A stretch of 64,000 bases of DNA from Polynucleobacter wuianus (GCF_001659725.1 NZ_CP015922.1:992001-1056000), one strand, 5' to 3'; positions 35,801-44,956 are shown, counted from the stretch's first letter. Program-made: numbers and translations. Notes: generated by a model from the letters alone, not told the origin.

Positions 35801-36371
35801 TGAAATTGGCTTTCAGTTGTATACCGAAATGCTGAATCGCGCAGTTAAATCATTACGCAGCGGCAAAGAACCAGACCTGCTATCTCCATTACAGGCAACA
35901 ACCGATGTCAATTTAGGGGTTCCCGCCCTGTTACCTGAAGATTATTGCCCTGATGTTCATGAGCGATTATCTCTATACAAGCGCTTTGCTGGATGCAATG
36001 ATTTTTCCGAACTCATGGGTCTGCGTGAAGAATTGGTCGATCGTTTCGGTGATTTGCCAGACCAAGCGAAATCCTTTTATGAGACCCATCGCTTACGTTT
36101 AGAAATGGCTAGCTTTGGTATTAAGAAAATTGATGCTACTACAGCAGCCATTCAGATTCAATTTATACCGAATCCACCGATTGATCCGATGAAGATCATT
36201 CAATTAATTCAAACATCAAAACACATTCAATTAAATGGTCAGGATAAATTAAAGGTTCTGCCACAAAAAGACCGGGAGTTTGAGAAGCTAGAGCAACGTC
36301 TTGATGCCATTAGACAGGTTTTACGTCGTTTAAATGAGTCTGCAGTTCTAACTATCGCTAAAGCCGACTGA
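32829..36371 (+). CDS. mfd: Transcription-repair coupling factor
   Basis: The 1180-residue protein removes RNA polymerase stalled at DNA lesions and recruits UvrA. It shows the UvrB-like N-terminal modules (RLLPDWEILPYDHFSPHQDL; SIRGGLIDLFPMGS), the RNA-polymerase-interacting domain (GDPVVHTEHGIGRYQGL), a RecG-like translocase with Walker A GDVGFGKTEVA, DEEH box, and TATPIPRTL, and the C-terminal TRCF domain. It is slightly longer than E. coli Mfd (1148). serB follows after 32 bp. Confidence 0.98.
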   Translation: MSDALNLAPPIPAPRAGQRFTFTGLVGSADAALLAQSALRYRNDFSVMVVFCAQAQEAQRLVEEIPAFAPQLKVRLLPDWEILPYDHFSPHQDLVSERLATLYELLNGSCDIVLVPVTTALQRLGPPQFLSGHTFFFRQGDKLNESALRLQLQQAGYDPVSAVIRPGEYSIRGGLIDLFPMGSSLPYRLDLFGDEIEQIRSFDPDTQRSLYPVKEVRLLPGHEFPFNDEARTAFRGRWREVFEGDPTRCAIYKDANLGIPSAGIESYLPLFFEGQSNLFDYFPRSGDPVWLVNIGDAEEAIRGFWKDTVSRYEFLKHDLDRPILPPKELFLDVDEFFSTSKPYARLVLDNETNEAKQFLPVPDIAVHRRDADPISRLRKVVSQEKLRVLICSDSAGRKESIRQLLEESNAVAGQDGKPLYQLQPEGFEGIADFIKSAALFGLVTAPLFNGFLWEAENLLVLTEAELFTSTARQRRKSKGSESADPDMLFKDLSELKIGDPVVHTEHGIGRYQGLVLLNLAPPKEAPIFEEFLHLQYAGQATLYVPVQQLQMVTRYAGSDPDSAPLHQLGSGQWDKAKRKAAQQIRDTAAELLGLYAARAIRKGHAFEFSAHDYAAFAESFGFEETPDQANAIAAVIGDMTSGTPMDRLVCGDVGFGKTEVALRASFVAVMGGKQVAILAPTTLLAEQHVATWKDRFADWPVRIVELSRFKTTKEINAALEAIAKGEADIIIGTHKLLSKETQFANLGLVIVDEEHRFGVRQKDALKALRAEVDILTLTATPIPRTLGMAMEGLREFSIIATAPQKRLAIKTFVRREGDGVIREAVLREIKRGGQVYFLHNEVETIQNRKHALQELIPEARISVAHGQMHERELESVMREFVTQRTNILLCTTIIETGIDVPTANTIIMHRADKFGLAQLHQLRGRVGRSHHQAYAYLLVPDPEALSKQAQLRLNAIQAMEELGSGFYLAMHDLEIRGAGEVLGDKQSGEIHEIGFQLYTEMLNRAVKSLRSGKEPDLLSPLQATTDVNLGVPALLPEDYCPDVHERLSLYKRFAGCNDFSELMGLREELVDRFGDLPDQAKSFYETHRLRLEMASFGIKKIDATTAAIQIQFIPNPPIDPMKIIQLIQTSKHIQLNGQDKLKVLPQKDREFEKLEQRLDAIRQVLRRLNESAVLTIAKAD

Positions 36372-36403
36372 GCATTAGCCGAACAATCTACTATCATTTA
36401 CTT

Positions 36404-37303
36404 ATGCAAATGTATCATAAGCACCTAACTATAGTCGCCCTATCTCGAGAGCCCATTGCTGACAAGTTCATTTTTGAACTTAAAGATCGCGCTTTGCAGT
36501 TCGGTGCGACCTTGCATAGTCTTGGCGGTCAATTATCAAATGGCACCTATCAATTTGAGCGCTGGAGCTGCAATCAAGATCTTGATATAAACCAAAGAGA
36601 ATCTCTTCGATCCATTGCCAATGGCTACAGAATAGATCTGTGTTTTCTAAATCCTGATCTTGTGCCACAAGATATTCGTGTTTTGGCTATAGATATGGAC
36701 TCCACCTTAATCAATATTGAATGTATTGATGAGATTGCAGACTTCACGGGTAAAAAATCTGCAGTTGCACAGATTACCGAAGCCACGATGCGCGGCGAGA
36801 TTAAAGATTTTAAGGAAAGTTTGCGTAAACGCGTTGCCCTGCTTGAGGGTGTTCATGCTGATGCATTAGAGGCGGTCTATCGTGAACGCTTGCGCCCCAA
36901 TCCTGGGGCAATTGAGCTTTTGGCTGGTGCCAATGATCGTGGTCTCTACACCCTACTCGTCTCTGGTGGCTTTACCTTCTTTACAGAAAAGTTGCGCGAA
37001 CGTTTGGGTTTTAAGCAGACCCAAGCTAACACTCTCGAAATCATAGACGGCAAGCTGACAGGTAGGGTTCTCGGAGACATTGTCGATGGGGCAGCTAAAG
37101 CAGCACACTTAGATGAAGCATGCCGTAGCCTAGGTTATTCAAAAACCAATTCAATCACTGTGGGCGATGGCGCTAATGATCTGATCATGATGAGTGGATC
37201 TGGCATCAGCGTTGCTTACCAAGCTAAACCCGTAGTCAAAGAAAAAGCCGACGCGGCTTTTGACCATGTCGGCTTAGATGCAGCCTTGCTACTAATTACT
37301 TAG
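36404..37303 (+). CDS. serB: Phosphoserine phosphatase
   Basis: The 299-residue HAD-family enzyme makes serine from phosphoserine. The catalytic loop IDMDSTLI has nucleophile D97 and acid D99; LVSGGFTFF supplies motif II and VGDGANDLIMM motif IV. The first about 85 residues form a small N-terminal domain typical of proteobacterial SerB. ATG 36404 is used; a second ATG two codons on is equally possible. It ends 5 bp from the convergent thiolase stop. Confidence 0.96.
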   Translation: MQMYHKHLTIVALSREPIADKFIFELKDRALQFGATLHSLGGQLSNGTYQFERWSCNQDLDINQRESLRSIANGYRIDLCFLNPDLVPQDIRVLAIDMDSTLINIECIDEIADFTGKKSAVAQITEATMRGEIKDFKESLRKRVALLEGVHADALEAVYRERLRPNPGAIELLAGANDRGLYTLLVSGGFTFFTEKLRERLGFKQTQANTLEIIDGKLTGRVLGDIVDGAAKAAHLDEACRSLGYSKTNSITVGDGANDLIMMSGSGISVAYQAKPVVKEKADAAFDHVGLDAALLLIT

Positions 37304-37308
37304 TGCAA

Positions 37309-38493
37309 TTACATGCGTTCGAAGATTGTCGCGATACCTTGACCACCACCAATGCACATTGTGACCAAAGCATATTTGCCCTGAACACGCTGTAACTCAT
37401 GAATCGCTTTAGTGGCGATCGCTGCACCTGAGCAACCAATTGGGTGACCCAATGCAATCGCACCACCGTTAACGTTAGTTTTCGCAGGATCTAAACCCAA
37501 GCCTTTTGTTACCGCTAAAGCCTGTGCCGCGAACGCTTCATTCGATTCAATCACATCCATCTGATCCAATTTCAAACCGGCACGCTCTAGAGCAAGTTTG
37601 GTTGCAGGAATTGGGCCTTCACCCATGATGTGGTTAGGAACGCCAGCCACCGCATAAGAAACTAGACGTGCAATTGGCTTATGACCAGCCTTCTTCGCTG
37701 TTTCAGCATCAGCCAATACAAAGAATGCAGCGCCATCATTAATACCAGAAGCATTACCAGCCGTTACTGAGCCGCCCTCTTTTTTGAATACAGCCTTCAT
37801 CTTGCCCAAGGTTTCCATTGTGGTGTCAGGCTTGCAATGCTCATCAGTATCAAACACGATATCGCCCTTGCGAGACTTAATGGTGATGGGCACGATTTGT
37901 GATTTAAAGCGACCTTCCTTAATGGCATGCGCTGCACGACGGTGAGATTCCACAGCTAAGGCATCTTGCTCTTCACGAGTCAGCTTCCATTTTTCAACGA
38001 GGTTCTCTGCAGTGACGCCCATATGACCAACACCAAATGGATCGGTCAACACAGCTACCATCAAATCGAGCATCTTCGTGTCGCCCATACGAGCACCACT
38101 ACGCATTGCTGGTGAACCGTACATACCGCGAGACATCACCTCTACGCCGCCGCCAACACCATAGTCACAGTCACCCAACATAATTTGCTGGGCCGTTGTC
38201 ACAATCGCTTGCAAGCCGGAGCTACAAAGACGGTTCAAAGCCATCGCTACAGACTCCATTGGGAGGCCAGCTTGAATTGCTGCAACACGGGCAACGTAAG
38301 CGTAACGACTATCCGTTGGAATCGTATTGCCAACAGTGACGTAATTAATTAATGCGGGGTCTACACCTGAGCGAGTAACCGCTTCTTTCATGACGATTCC
38401 GCCAAGTTCAGAAGGCTCAAAACTGCTCAAAGAGCCGTTGAAAGCACCAATTGCGGAACGTACTGCACTTAAGACAACAACATCACGACTCAT
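37309..38493 (-). CDS. Acetyl-CoA C-acetyltransferase (beta-ketothiolase)
   Basis: The 394-residue thiolase condenses two acetyl-CoA to acetoacetyl-CoA, the first step of PHB synthesis, or works in the degradative direction. The triad is visible: C90 (NRLCSSGLQA), H350 (GHPIGCSGA) and C380 (CIGGGQG). It is on the same strand as the phaCB genes but separated from them by rimO and phaR. It could be a PhaA or BktB type; sequence alone does not decide. A 17-nt inverted repeat lies just upstream. Confidence 0.93.
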   Translation of the reverse strand: MSRDVVVLSAVRSAIGAFNGSLSSFEPSELGGIVMKEAVTRSGVDPALINYVTVGNTIPTDSRYAYVARVAAIQAGLPMESVAMALNRLCSSGLQAIVTTAQQIMLGDCDYGVGGGVEVMSRGMYGSPAMRSGARMGDTKMLDLMVAVLTDPFGVGHMGVTAENLVEKWKLTREEQDALAVESHRRAAHAIKEGRFKSQIVPITIKSRKGDIVFDTDEHCKPDTTMETLGKMKAVFKKEGGSVTAGNASGINDGAAFFVLADAETAKKAGHKPIARLVSYAVAGVPNHIMGEGPIPATKLALERAGLKLDQMDVIESNEAFAAQALAVTKGLGLDPAKTNVNGGAIALGHPIGCSGAAIATKAIHELQRVQGKYALVTMCIGGGQGIATIFERM

Positions 38494-38510
38494 ATCAATC
38501 CCCTTATCTA

Positions 38511-38527
38511 TGCCTAAAATTTAGGCA
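38511..38527. repeat. 17-nt inverted repeat upstream of the thiolase gene
   Basis: TGCCTAAA and TTTAGGCA flank a single central A, 17 bp upstream of the thiolase start and 48 bp downstream of rimO. It could be an operator or a weak terminator stem for rimO; no T-run follows on the minus strand. Confidence 0.4.
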
Positions 38528-38574
38528 GAATTTGTACTTACTAAATGACACAAACAGTATTTTTATAACAATCG

Positions 38575-39933
38575 TCAAGTTTCGGCTATTAGGTCATGCC
38601 CTTGGGAGCTAATAACCGTTGCGCGGATGATTTCGCCTGCCCGATAGCGTTTAGAGGGCTTGCTGGGCGGTAAAACCCGCACTAAACCATCAATTTCTGG
38701 GGCATCACCGATACTTCGACCGATTCCACCCGATTCATCAACGCGATCGATGATGACCTGAATACGCTTACCCACTTTTTTAGCCAAGCGCTTAATAGAA
38801 ATTTCTTCAGCCTTGGCCATAAACCTGACTCTACGATCTTCTCGTACTTGATCGGGTACCGGATTATCGAGTTGATTGGCAAGTGCACCATCGACTGGAG
38901 AGTATGCAAAACATCCCGCGCGATCAATTTGAGCTTCGTCCAAGAAGTTGAGTAGATAGTCAAACTCCTCCTCAGTCTCACCCGGAAATCCAGCAATGAA
39001 GGTGCTACGAATCACTAAATCAGGACATGCCTGGCGCCAAGCTAAGATACGCTCTAAATTTTTCTCACCGCTTGCCGGACGCTTCATTCTTTTCAAAACA
39101 TCTGGATGTGCATGCTGTAATGGGATATCCAAATACGGCAAGACGCCGTAGCCATGCTCAGAGAACTGGGCCATCAACGGCAGGATGTCATCAACATGGG
39201 GATAAGGATAAACGTAATGGAGCCTTACCCATGCTTGATGTTCACGTGCAATTTGATTTAAGGCATTTACCAAATCAAACATTCTAGTTTTGACAGGCTT
39301 ACCATCCCAAAAGCCCGTGCGATATTGAATATCGACACCATAAGCACTGGTGTCTTGCGAGACTACTAGCAATTCTTTTACGCCAGATTCAAAGAGGCGC
39401 TTAGCCTCTAACAGCACTTCACCGATAGGACGTGATACTAGATCACCGCGCAAATTGGGAATGATGCAGAAAGTACAACGGTGGTTGCAGCCTTCAGAAA
39501 TTTTGAGGTATGCGTAATGCTTGGGTGTAAGTTTCACACCAGCAGGCGGCACCAAATCCGTGAATGGATCATGCGGTTTAGGCAGGTGCAAGTGAATGGC
39601 TTGCATTACCTCCTCGGTGGCGTGTGGGCCAGTAACGGCAAGTACCTTAGGGTGAACACTCTGAATCAGATCACTACCATCCGCATTCTTGCGAGCGCCC
39701 AAACAGCCTGTCACAATCACTTTGCCATTTTCAGCAAGTGCTTCACCAATAGCAGAGAGACTTTCCTCTACCGCTGAATCAATAAAACCACAGGTGTTTA
39801 CTACGACAAGATCTGCGCCCGAATAATCTTTAGCAGTCTCATATCCCTCAGCGCTCAGCTGCGTGAGGATCAGTTCAGAATCAACAAATGCCTTGGGACA
39901 TCCCAAGGACACAAAACCAATTTTTCCCGCCAC
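38575..39933 (-). CDS. rimO: Ribosomal protein S12 methylthiotransferase RimO
   Basis: The 452-residue radical-SAM enzyme adds a methylthio group to an aspartate of ribosomal protein S12. It carries the three N-terminal cluster cysteines (C12, C48, C77) of the MTTase domain, the radical-SAM CNHRCTFC triad (C149, C153, C156), the RimO-type TFIAGFPGETEEEF segment, and a C-terminal TRAM domain. It starts 2 bp after the phaR stop on the same strand, so it is probably translated from a phaR-rimO transcript. Confidence 0.97.
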   Translation of the reverse strand: MAGKIGFVSLGCPKAFVDSELILTQLSAEGYETAKDYSGADLVVVNTCGFIDSAVEESLSAIGEALAENGKVIVTGCLGARKNADGSDLIQSVHPKVLAVTGPHATEEVMQAIHLHLPKPHDPFTDLVPPAGVKLTPKHYAYLKISEGCNHRCTFCIIPNLRGDLVSRPIGEVLLEAKRLFESGVKELLVVSQDTSAYGVDIQYRTGFWDGKPVKTRMFDLVNALNQIAREHQAWVRLHYVYPYPHVDDILPLMAQFSEHGYGVLPYLDIPLQHAHPDVLKRMKRPASGEKNLERILAWRQACPDLVIRSTFIAGFPGETEEEFDYLLNFLDEAQIDRAGCFAYSPVDGALANQLDNPVPDQVREDRRVRFMAKAEEISIKRLAKKVGKRIQVIIDRVDESGGIGRSIGDAPEIDGLVRVLPPSKPSKRYRAGEIIRATVISSQGHDLIAET

Positions 39934-39935
39934 AA

Positions 39936-40496
39936 CTATTCTTTTTCAGTTTTACTAGGCTGCGGGGTAAACGGAAAGCTTCCGAACATATTGTGCGAGC
40001 TTTGCATGTGCTCTTGCATTTTGACAAATAGATCTTTGCTTTGTTCCATATAGTTGCCCATCAAACCCTGCATTAGCGGGTTCTGAAGGTTCAACATTTG
40101 TGACCAAGCTTCAGGCGTGCTGCCAGCACCTAAGCCCTTAGTCTGATCACCCAGCTTATTGTGAATATCAACGAAAGACTGCATAGTCTTCTCAAGATAA
40201 TTACCCATCAAGCCCTGCATGGAGTTTCCATAAAAGCGAATGATTTGGGAAAGCATTTGGGTTGAGAACACAGGTGCGCCACCAGCCTCTTCTTCCAAGA
40301 TGATTTGTAGCAAGATATTGCGTGTCAGATCTTCATCTGTTTTGGCATCGACTACCTTAAAGCTCTCATTGGTCATGACCAAACCCTTGATGTCCGCTAA
40401 TGTGACATATGTACTGGTCTGGGTATCGTAAAGACGACGATTGGGGTACTTCTTAATCAGCCGATCTTCACCAGCTCTTTTGGTACGGGTAGCCAT
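39936..40496 (-). CDS. phaR: Polyhydroxyalkanoate synthesis repressor PhaR
   Basis: The 186-residue regulator has the PHB/PHA accumulation DNA-binding domain at the N-terminus (LIKKYPNRRLYDTQTSTYVTLADIKGLV) followed by PHB-accumulation repeats and a helical, Met- and Gln-rich C-terminus (NPLMQGLMGNYMEQSKDLF, which repeats an earlier GNSMQGLMGNYLEKTM). PhaR binds DNA and nascent PHB granules and releases repression of phasin and its own gene. It follows phaB by 111 bp. Confidence 0.96.
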   Translation of the reverse strand: MATRTKRAGEDRLIKKYPNRRLYDTQTSTYVTLADIKGLVMTNESFKVVDAKTDEDLTRNILLQIILEEEAGGAPVFSTQMLSQIIRFYGNSMQGLMGNYLEKTMQSFVDIHNKLGDQTKGLGAGSTPEAWSQMLNLQNPLMQGLMGNYMEQSKDLFVKMQEHMQSSHNMFGSFPFTPQPSKTEKE

Positions 40497-40607
40497 TTTT
40501 TTCCTTACTGTTTACTGCAACGCAACATCAGCATAGTTTATCTCTTGTTTGACCAAAAGGTAAATAAGCTGTGTTGCGCCCAGACAAAAACTGCGTTTCT
40601 GACGAAA

Positions 40608-41348
40608 TTAGCCAGTATGGATACCGCCATTCAGGGAGAAATCCGCTCCAGTAGCATATCCACCATCATCAGATGCAATCCAGCAGCAAATGGATGCGAT
40701 CTCATCAGGCGTACCCAAGCGCTTGACTGGAATACCCGAAACAATCTTCTCCAAAACATCTTCACGAATTGCCTTGACCATATCGGTACCGATATAACCA
40801 GGGGAAACAGTGTTCACTGTCACACCCTTAGTAGCAACCTCTTGTGCTAAAGCCATAGTGAAACCATGCAAACCAGCTTTTGCAGTGGAATAGTTGCATT
40901 GACCAAACTGGCCCTTTTGACCGTTCACGGAAGAAATATTGATAATTCTCCCCCAGTTGTTATCAACCATACCGTCGATAACCTGCTTGGTCACATTAAA
41001 CAAGGAATTTAGATTGGTATCAATAACTGCTTTCCATGCATCAGGAGTCATCTTGCGGAAAACGCTGTCACGGGTAATGCCCGCATTATTTACCAATACG
41101 TCTACCCGACCCACTTCGGCTTTAACCTTCTCAAAAGCTGCAACAGTGCTATCCCAGTCAGATACGTTACCTTCAGAGGCAATGAAGTCATAACCAAGCG
41201 CCTTTTGCTCACCAAGCCAGCGGTCTTTGCGTGGTGAATTAGGGCCACAGCCCGCGATTACTTTAAATCCATCTTTTGCCAAACGTTGGCAAATAGCAGT
41301 ACCAATTCCACCCATACCACCAGTTACATATGCGACTTTCTGAGACAT
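40608..41348 (-). CDS. phaB: Acetoacetyl-CoA reductase
   Basis: The 246-residue short-chain dehydrogenase reduces acetoacetyl-CoA to (R)-3-hydroxybutyryl-CoA with NADPH for PHB synthesis. The cofactor motif TGGMGGIG (9-16), NNAG (87-90) and the catalytic S140, Y153, K157 are present. The NQ-rich loop and FNVTKQVIDGMV match PhaB. It lies 42 bp after phaC on the same strand. Confidence 0.96.
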   Translation of the reverse strand: MSQKVAYVTGGMGGIGTAICQRLAKDGFKVIAGCGPNSPRKDRWLGEQKALGYDFIASEGNVSDWDSTVAAFEKVKAEVGRVDVLVNNAGITRDSVFRKMTPDAWKAVIDTNLNSLFNVTKQVIDGMVDNNWGRIINISSVNGQKGQFGQCNYSTAKAGLHGFTMALAQEVATKGVTVNTVSPGYIGTDMVKAIREDVLEKIVSGIPVKRLGTPDEIASICCWIASDDGGYATGADFSLNGGIHTG

Positions 41349-41390
41349 TGCTTTCCCCTTGTAAAAAACCTTCGTTAATTATTGATTTGA

Positions 41391-43013
41391 TTAAGCTGCT
41401 TTTTCTTTAACGTAAATACCTGGAGCAGCTTCCATCTTTTTGTGCTTAGCATTACCAAAAGTAGTGCTTGCTGGTTTTTTCTCGCCGCCAAATTGCTCTA
41501 ACCATTTCGTGTAGTTAGGCCACCAACTTCCAGGAATTTGTTTGGCGCCCTCTAACCATGCCTCGGCAGTTGGCTCAATTTTATTGTTCTCAAAGTAATA
41601 ACGCTTGTTCTTGGCAGGTGGATTAATGACTCCGGCTATATGGCCTGATGCACCTAAGACAAAGCGGTTCTTGCCTTTGAGAATATGGGTCGATTCATAA
41701 GCAGATTGCCATGGAACAATATGGTCCTCTTGCGATGCATACAAATAGGCAGGACATTGAATTTTGCTCAGATCAATCTTTTCGCCGCAGATAGTGACTT
41801 TGCCAGGCTTAATCAAATCATTTTGCAAATAAGTATGGCGTAGATACCAGCAATACATATTGCCTGGCAGGTTCGTTGAGTCGCCATTCCAATATAAGAG
41901 ATCAAATGGTGGCGGAGAATTTCCTTTCAAGTAATTCTCAACAACATAATTCCACACCAAATCATTAGGGCGCAAGAATGAGAAAGTATTGCCCAAATCA
42001 AGACCAGACATCATGCCGTATTTACCACCCTTACCGCCGATAGTATTCTCACGAAGTTCAACCATACCTTCGTCGATAAACACATCTAAGATGCCAGTAT
42101 TGGTGAAATCGAGCAAAGTAGTAAATAGCGTCAAGCTTGCAGCAGGGTGCTGATCACGTGCTGCCAAGACTGCTAAAGCTGAAGTAGTTAGAGTTCCGCC
42201 AACACAGAATCCCAAAATATTGATCTGCTCGGATTCGCCAATGTCTTGCACCACTTCAATAGCTTTAATAACGCCCTTGCCTACATAGTCTTCCCAGCTA
42301 ACTTCTGCCATTGATGCATCAGGATTTTTCCAAGAGACCAAAAATACCGTATGACCTTGGGAAACCATATGTCTCACAACCGAGTTATCAGGCTGCAAGT
42401 CCAAGATGTAGTATTTGTTAATACATGGAGGCACCATCAAATAAGGGCGCTTAAATACAGTTTCTGTTAGCGGGGTGTACTGAATCAATTCAAAGAGTTC
42501 ATTACGAAACACCACATGACCTTCGGTAGTGGCAATGTTTTTGCCAACCTCAAAAGCGCTTTCGTCGGTAATCGAAACTTTGCCCTTTTTCATATCACTA
42601 AGCAGGTTCACAATCCCTTTTTGAATGGACTGCCCTTGAGTACTAATGATGTTCTCAAGAACCTCTGGGTTTGTTGCTATGAAATTAGATGGCGACAAAG
42701 CATCAATCATTTGCTCTGTAGTAAATAAAATCTTCTGACGGGTCTTCTCATCAGTCTCGACAGCTTTAGCTAGAGATAACAAATGCTTTGAATTAAGCAA
42801 ATAAGTTGCAGCAATCACCTTACTCCATGAGGAATGCCAAGCCTTGCCTGAGAAGCGGCGATCCTTAACTTCAATTGCCTCTGGATTGGTAGCAATATGA
42901 GCTAACTCAGTGAAATATTCTTTTTGAATTTCAGCTAAGCGCTCTTGTGGAATTAGTGCCATATGGTGCGGTGCCAAAGATGGCGTTGCACCAGTATTCA
43001 TACCTGCAAACAT
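41391..43013 (-). CDS. phaC: Class I poly(R)-hydroxyalkanoic acid synthase
   Basis: From ATG 43013 the protein has 540 residues; the longer frame from 43052 adds 13 unconserved residues, and the ATG at 43013 has GAAGAG at suitable spacing. The N-terminal PhaC_N region ends before the alpha/beta-hydrolase core with lipase-like box GFCVGG, where C270 is the polymerising nucleophile. LVSWKNPD, GHIAGVINPPAKNKRYY (catalytic His) and a conserved Trp-rich region follow. It polymerises 3-hydroxybutyryl-CoA into granules. phaB follows directly. Confidence 0.97.
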   Translation of the reverse strand: MFAGMNTGATPSLAPHHMALIPQERLAEIQKEYFTELAHIATNPEAIEVKDRRFSGKAWHSSWSKVIAATYLLNSKHLLSLAKAVETDEKTRQKILFTTEQMIDALSPSNFIATNPEVLENIISTQGQSIQKGIVNLLSDMKKGKVSITDESAFEVGKNIATTEGHVVFRNELFELIQYTPLTETVFKRPYLMVPPCINKYYILDLQPDNSVVRHMVSQGHTVFLVSWKNPDASMAEVSWEDYVGKGVIKAIEVVQDIGESEQINILGFCVGGTLTTSALAVLAARDQHPAASLTLFTTLLDFTNTGILDVFIDEGMVELRENTIGGKGGKYGMMSGLDLGNTFSFLRPNDLVWNYVVENYLKGNSPPPFDLLYWNGDSTNLPGNMYCWYLRHTYLQNDLIKPGKVTICGEKIDLSKIQCPAYLYASQEDHIVPWQSAYESTHILKGKNRFVLGASGHIAGVINPPAKNKRYYFENNKIEPTAEAWLEGAKQIPGSWWPNYTKWLEQFGGEKKPASTTFGNAKHKKMEAAPGIYVKEKAA

Positions 43014-43109
43014 AGTTATCTCTTCATTTAAGAGAGACCATTCTCCATCCATAAGAGATATAGAGTTATACGCAATAACCCTAGCAAGACGGCGAATCTA
43101 GTGATAACC

Positions 43110-43123
43110 CTCACCTAGGTGAG
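43110..43123. repeat. 14-bp palindrome between pgeF and phaC
   Basis: CTCACCT followed by AGGTGAG is perfectly self-complementary and lies 97 bp upstream of the phaC start and 16 bp past the pgeF stop. No T-run follows on the minus strand. It may be an operator of phaC. Confidence 0.4.
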
Positions 43124-43138
43124 CGTCAAAGACTCTCC

Positions 43139-43912
43139 TTAATTGCCATCAGCTATCCAAATAAGACTAACAAACCTTCCAGTAACGCCATCGCGCCGGT
43201 AGGAGAAAAACTGATCAGACTGGCTTACGGTACAAAATTGGCCACCGTAAATTTGCCCAACACCAGCAGCTTGTAGTCTGCTGCGCGCTAGCATATAGAT
43301 ATTAGCCAGATACTTCCCAGGCTTTTGAGCAATAGGGGTGAAGGCTTCTTGGGGGTAATTCACCCCAAAGTCATCAAACGCGTCCACCACATCCTGACCA
43401 ACCTCAAATACTTCAGGACCTATCGCAGGGCCAAGCCAAGCTAGGATATTTTCTGAACCATGTAGATGTAAATTGCGCATCTCTTTCACAGTATTTTCAA
43501 GAACGCCTGCACATAAACCCCGCCAACCTGCATGAGCAGCGCCCACTTCCGTCCCAGATGTATTGGTGAATAACACAGGTAAACAGTCAGCTGTCATAAT
43601 CGCCAGGACTTCATTTGCAACATTGCTCACAATTGCGTCCGCTTCGATTAAGCGATTGCTAGGTGTGCTGACTTGAGTACCATGGACTTGTTTTAACCAA
43701 ATGGGCTCATTAGGCAAGGCTTTTCTGATGATCGCTCTATTGGTGAAGACATTTTCCGGAAGATCTCCAACATGATCACCCAAATTCAGGGATGAATATG
43801 GTGTCATGCTTACGCCACCATTTCTAGTGGTAACGCGCGTACGGATGGAAAGTGGCGCATCCCACTGCGCAGTAAGGACAGCCATATCCAATTTAGTCAT
43901 GCGTACGTTCAT
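43139..43912 (-). CDS. pgeF: Purine nucleoside phosphorylase PgeF / YfiH (laccase-domain) family protein
   Basis: The 257-residue protein belongs to the YfiH family, which acts on adenosine and related purines and edits peptidoglycan precursors. The zinc/catalytic segments are QVHGTQV, MTADCLPVLFT and GAAHAGWRGLCAGV, and QFFSYRRDGVTGRFVSLIW closes the protein. The start overlaps the rluD stop by 20 bp; later ATGs at 43900 and 43885 are possible. Older annotations call such proteins laccases; that activity is not supported here. Confidence 0.92.
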   Translation of the reverse strand: MNVRMTKLDMAVLTAQWDAPLSIRTRVTTRNGGVSMTPYSSLNLGDHVGDLPENVFTNRAIIRKALPNEPIWLKQVHGTQVSTPSNRLIEADAIVSNVANEVLAIMTADCLPVLFTNTSGTEVGAAHAGWRGLCAGVLENTVKEMRNLHLHGSENILAWLGPAIGPEVFEVGQDVVDAFDDFGVNYPQEAFTPIAQKPGKYLANIYMLARSRLQAAGVGQIYGGQFCTVSQSDQFFSYRRDGVTGRFVSLIWIADGN

Positions 43913-44936
43913 TATGAATGGACGCCAACACTATTGCCTCTTGCGGGAGATCCGATTCTGTCATGTCGACTTGTGGCAATAGACTCATTAAATCTTCTGG
44001 TGGCAAGCGAAACCAGCTCACGAGCTCATTGCTTACGGGGTGCTGCAAACTCAGGGCAAAGGCATGTAAGGCCTGACGTTCAAAAGGCAAAGTCTTCGCA
44101 GCCCCTGGGGTCTTCTTCCGGTAAACGGGATCTCCAAGCAAGGGGTAACCCAATGATTCCAGGTGCACACGTATTTGATGAGTGCGCCCCGTTTCCAGTC
44201 GGCACTCCAATAAAGCCAATGTTGCATCGTTGAACGATCCTTTAGCTAATCGTCGGAATAGTGTTGCAGCAGGCTTGCCTTGCGGACTACCGGCCGCCAT
44301 CTTCAAACGATCACGTTGATCTCGACCAACGCTTGCAAGCACTTTTCCTTGGCTTGGCGCTTCGCCCCACACCCACGCAAGGTAACGACGACCCACCGAT
44401 CTATCTTGCAACTGTCTCACCAATGAAGTTTGTGCTTGCGCCGTTCTGGCAACCACCATCAGGCCCGAGGTATCTTTGTCTAAGCGATGCACAATACCAG
44501 CTCGTGGCAAGGATTGAAGTTCTGGGTACCTAAAGAGGAGGCCATTTAATAATGTGCCCGACCAATTTCCTGCGGCTGGATGAACCACCAAGCCTGGAGG
44601 CTTATTAATTACCAGGATAGCGTCATCCTCATAAACTACATCCAAAGGAATGTTTTCGGGACTAAAAGCAAACTGCTCTGGCATCTCCTGCGGGAAAACC
44701 TTAACGCTTTCACCCCCTCTGAGCAAATAGCGGGCTTTTGTGACCTTGCCATCGACCATGACGGCACCTGCCTCAACCCAAGTCTTGAGCCGATTTCGGG
44801 AATAATCTGGCAAAGAGCCTGCTAGCACCTTGTCTAGGCGTTCACCGGCCATCTCCATGGGAATTTCCAGGGAGATGAAATCCTCTTCATCGATATAATC
44901 AACAGGATTCGAATCAGGAGTTTGCGGCAATGCCAC
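43893..44936 (-). CDS. rluD: 23S rRNA pseudouridine synthase RluD
   Basis: The 347-residue enzyme makes pseudouridines in helix 69 of 23S rRNA. The N-terminal S4 domain (about 28-85) precedes the catalytic domain with HRLDKDTSG (150-158, catalytic D153), GRTHQIRVHLESLGYPLLGDPVY and the RQALHAF segment. It is divergent from bamD and overlaps its longest frame by 7 bp. The same rluD-bamD divergence and rluD-pgeF row are found in E. coli and many proteobacteria. Confidence 0.97.
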   Translation of the reverse strand: MALPQTPDSNPVDYIDEEDFISLEIPMEMAGERLDKVLAGSLPDYSRNRLKTWVEAGAVMVDGKVTKARYLLRGGESVKVFPQEMPEQFAFSPENIPLDVVYEDDAILVINKPPGLVVHPAAGNWSGTLLNGLLFRYPELQSLPRAGIVHRLDKDTSGLMVVARTAQAQTSLVRQLQDRSVGRRYLAWVWGEAPSQGKVLASVGRDQRDRLKMAAGSPQGKPAATLFRRLAKGSFNDATLALLECRLETGRTHQIRVHLESLGYPLLGDPVYRKKTPGAAKTLPFERQALHAFALSLQHPVSNELVSWFRLPPEDLMSLLPQVDMTESDLPQEAIVLASIHNERTHD

Positions 44937-44956
44937 GCTTAAAGAGCCTTTCAGTT

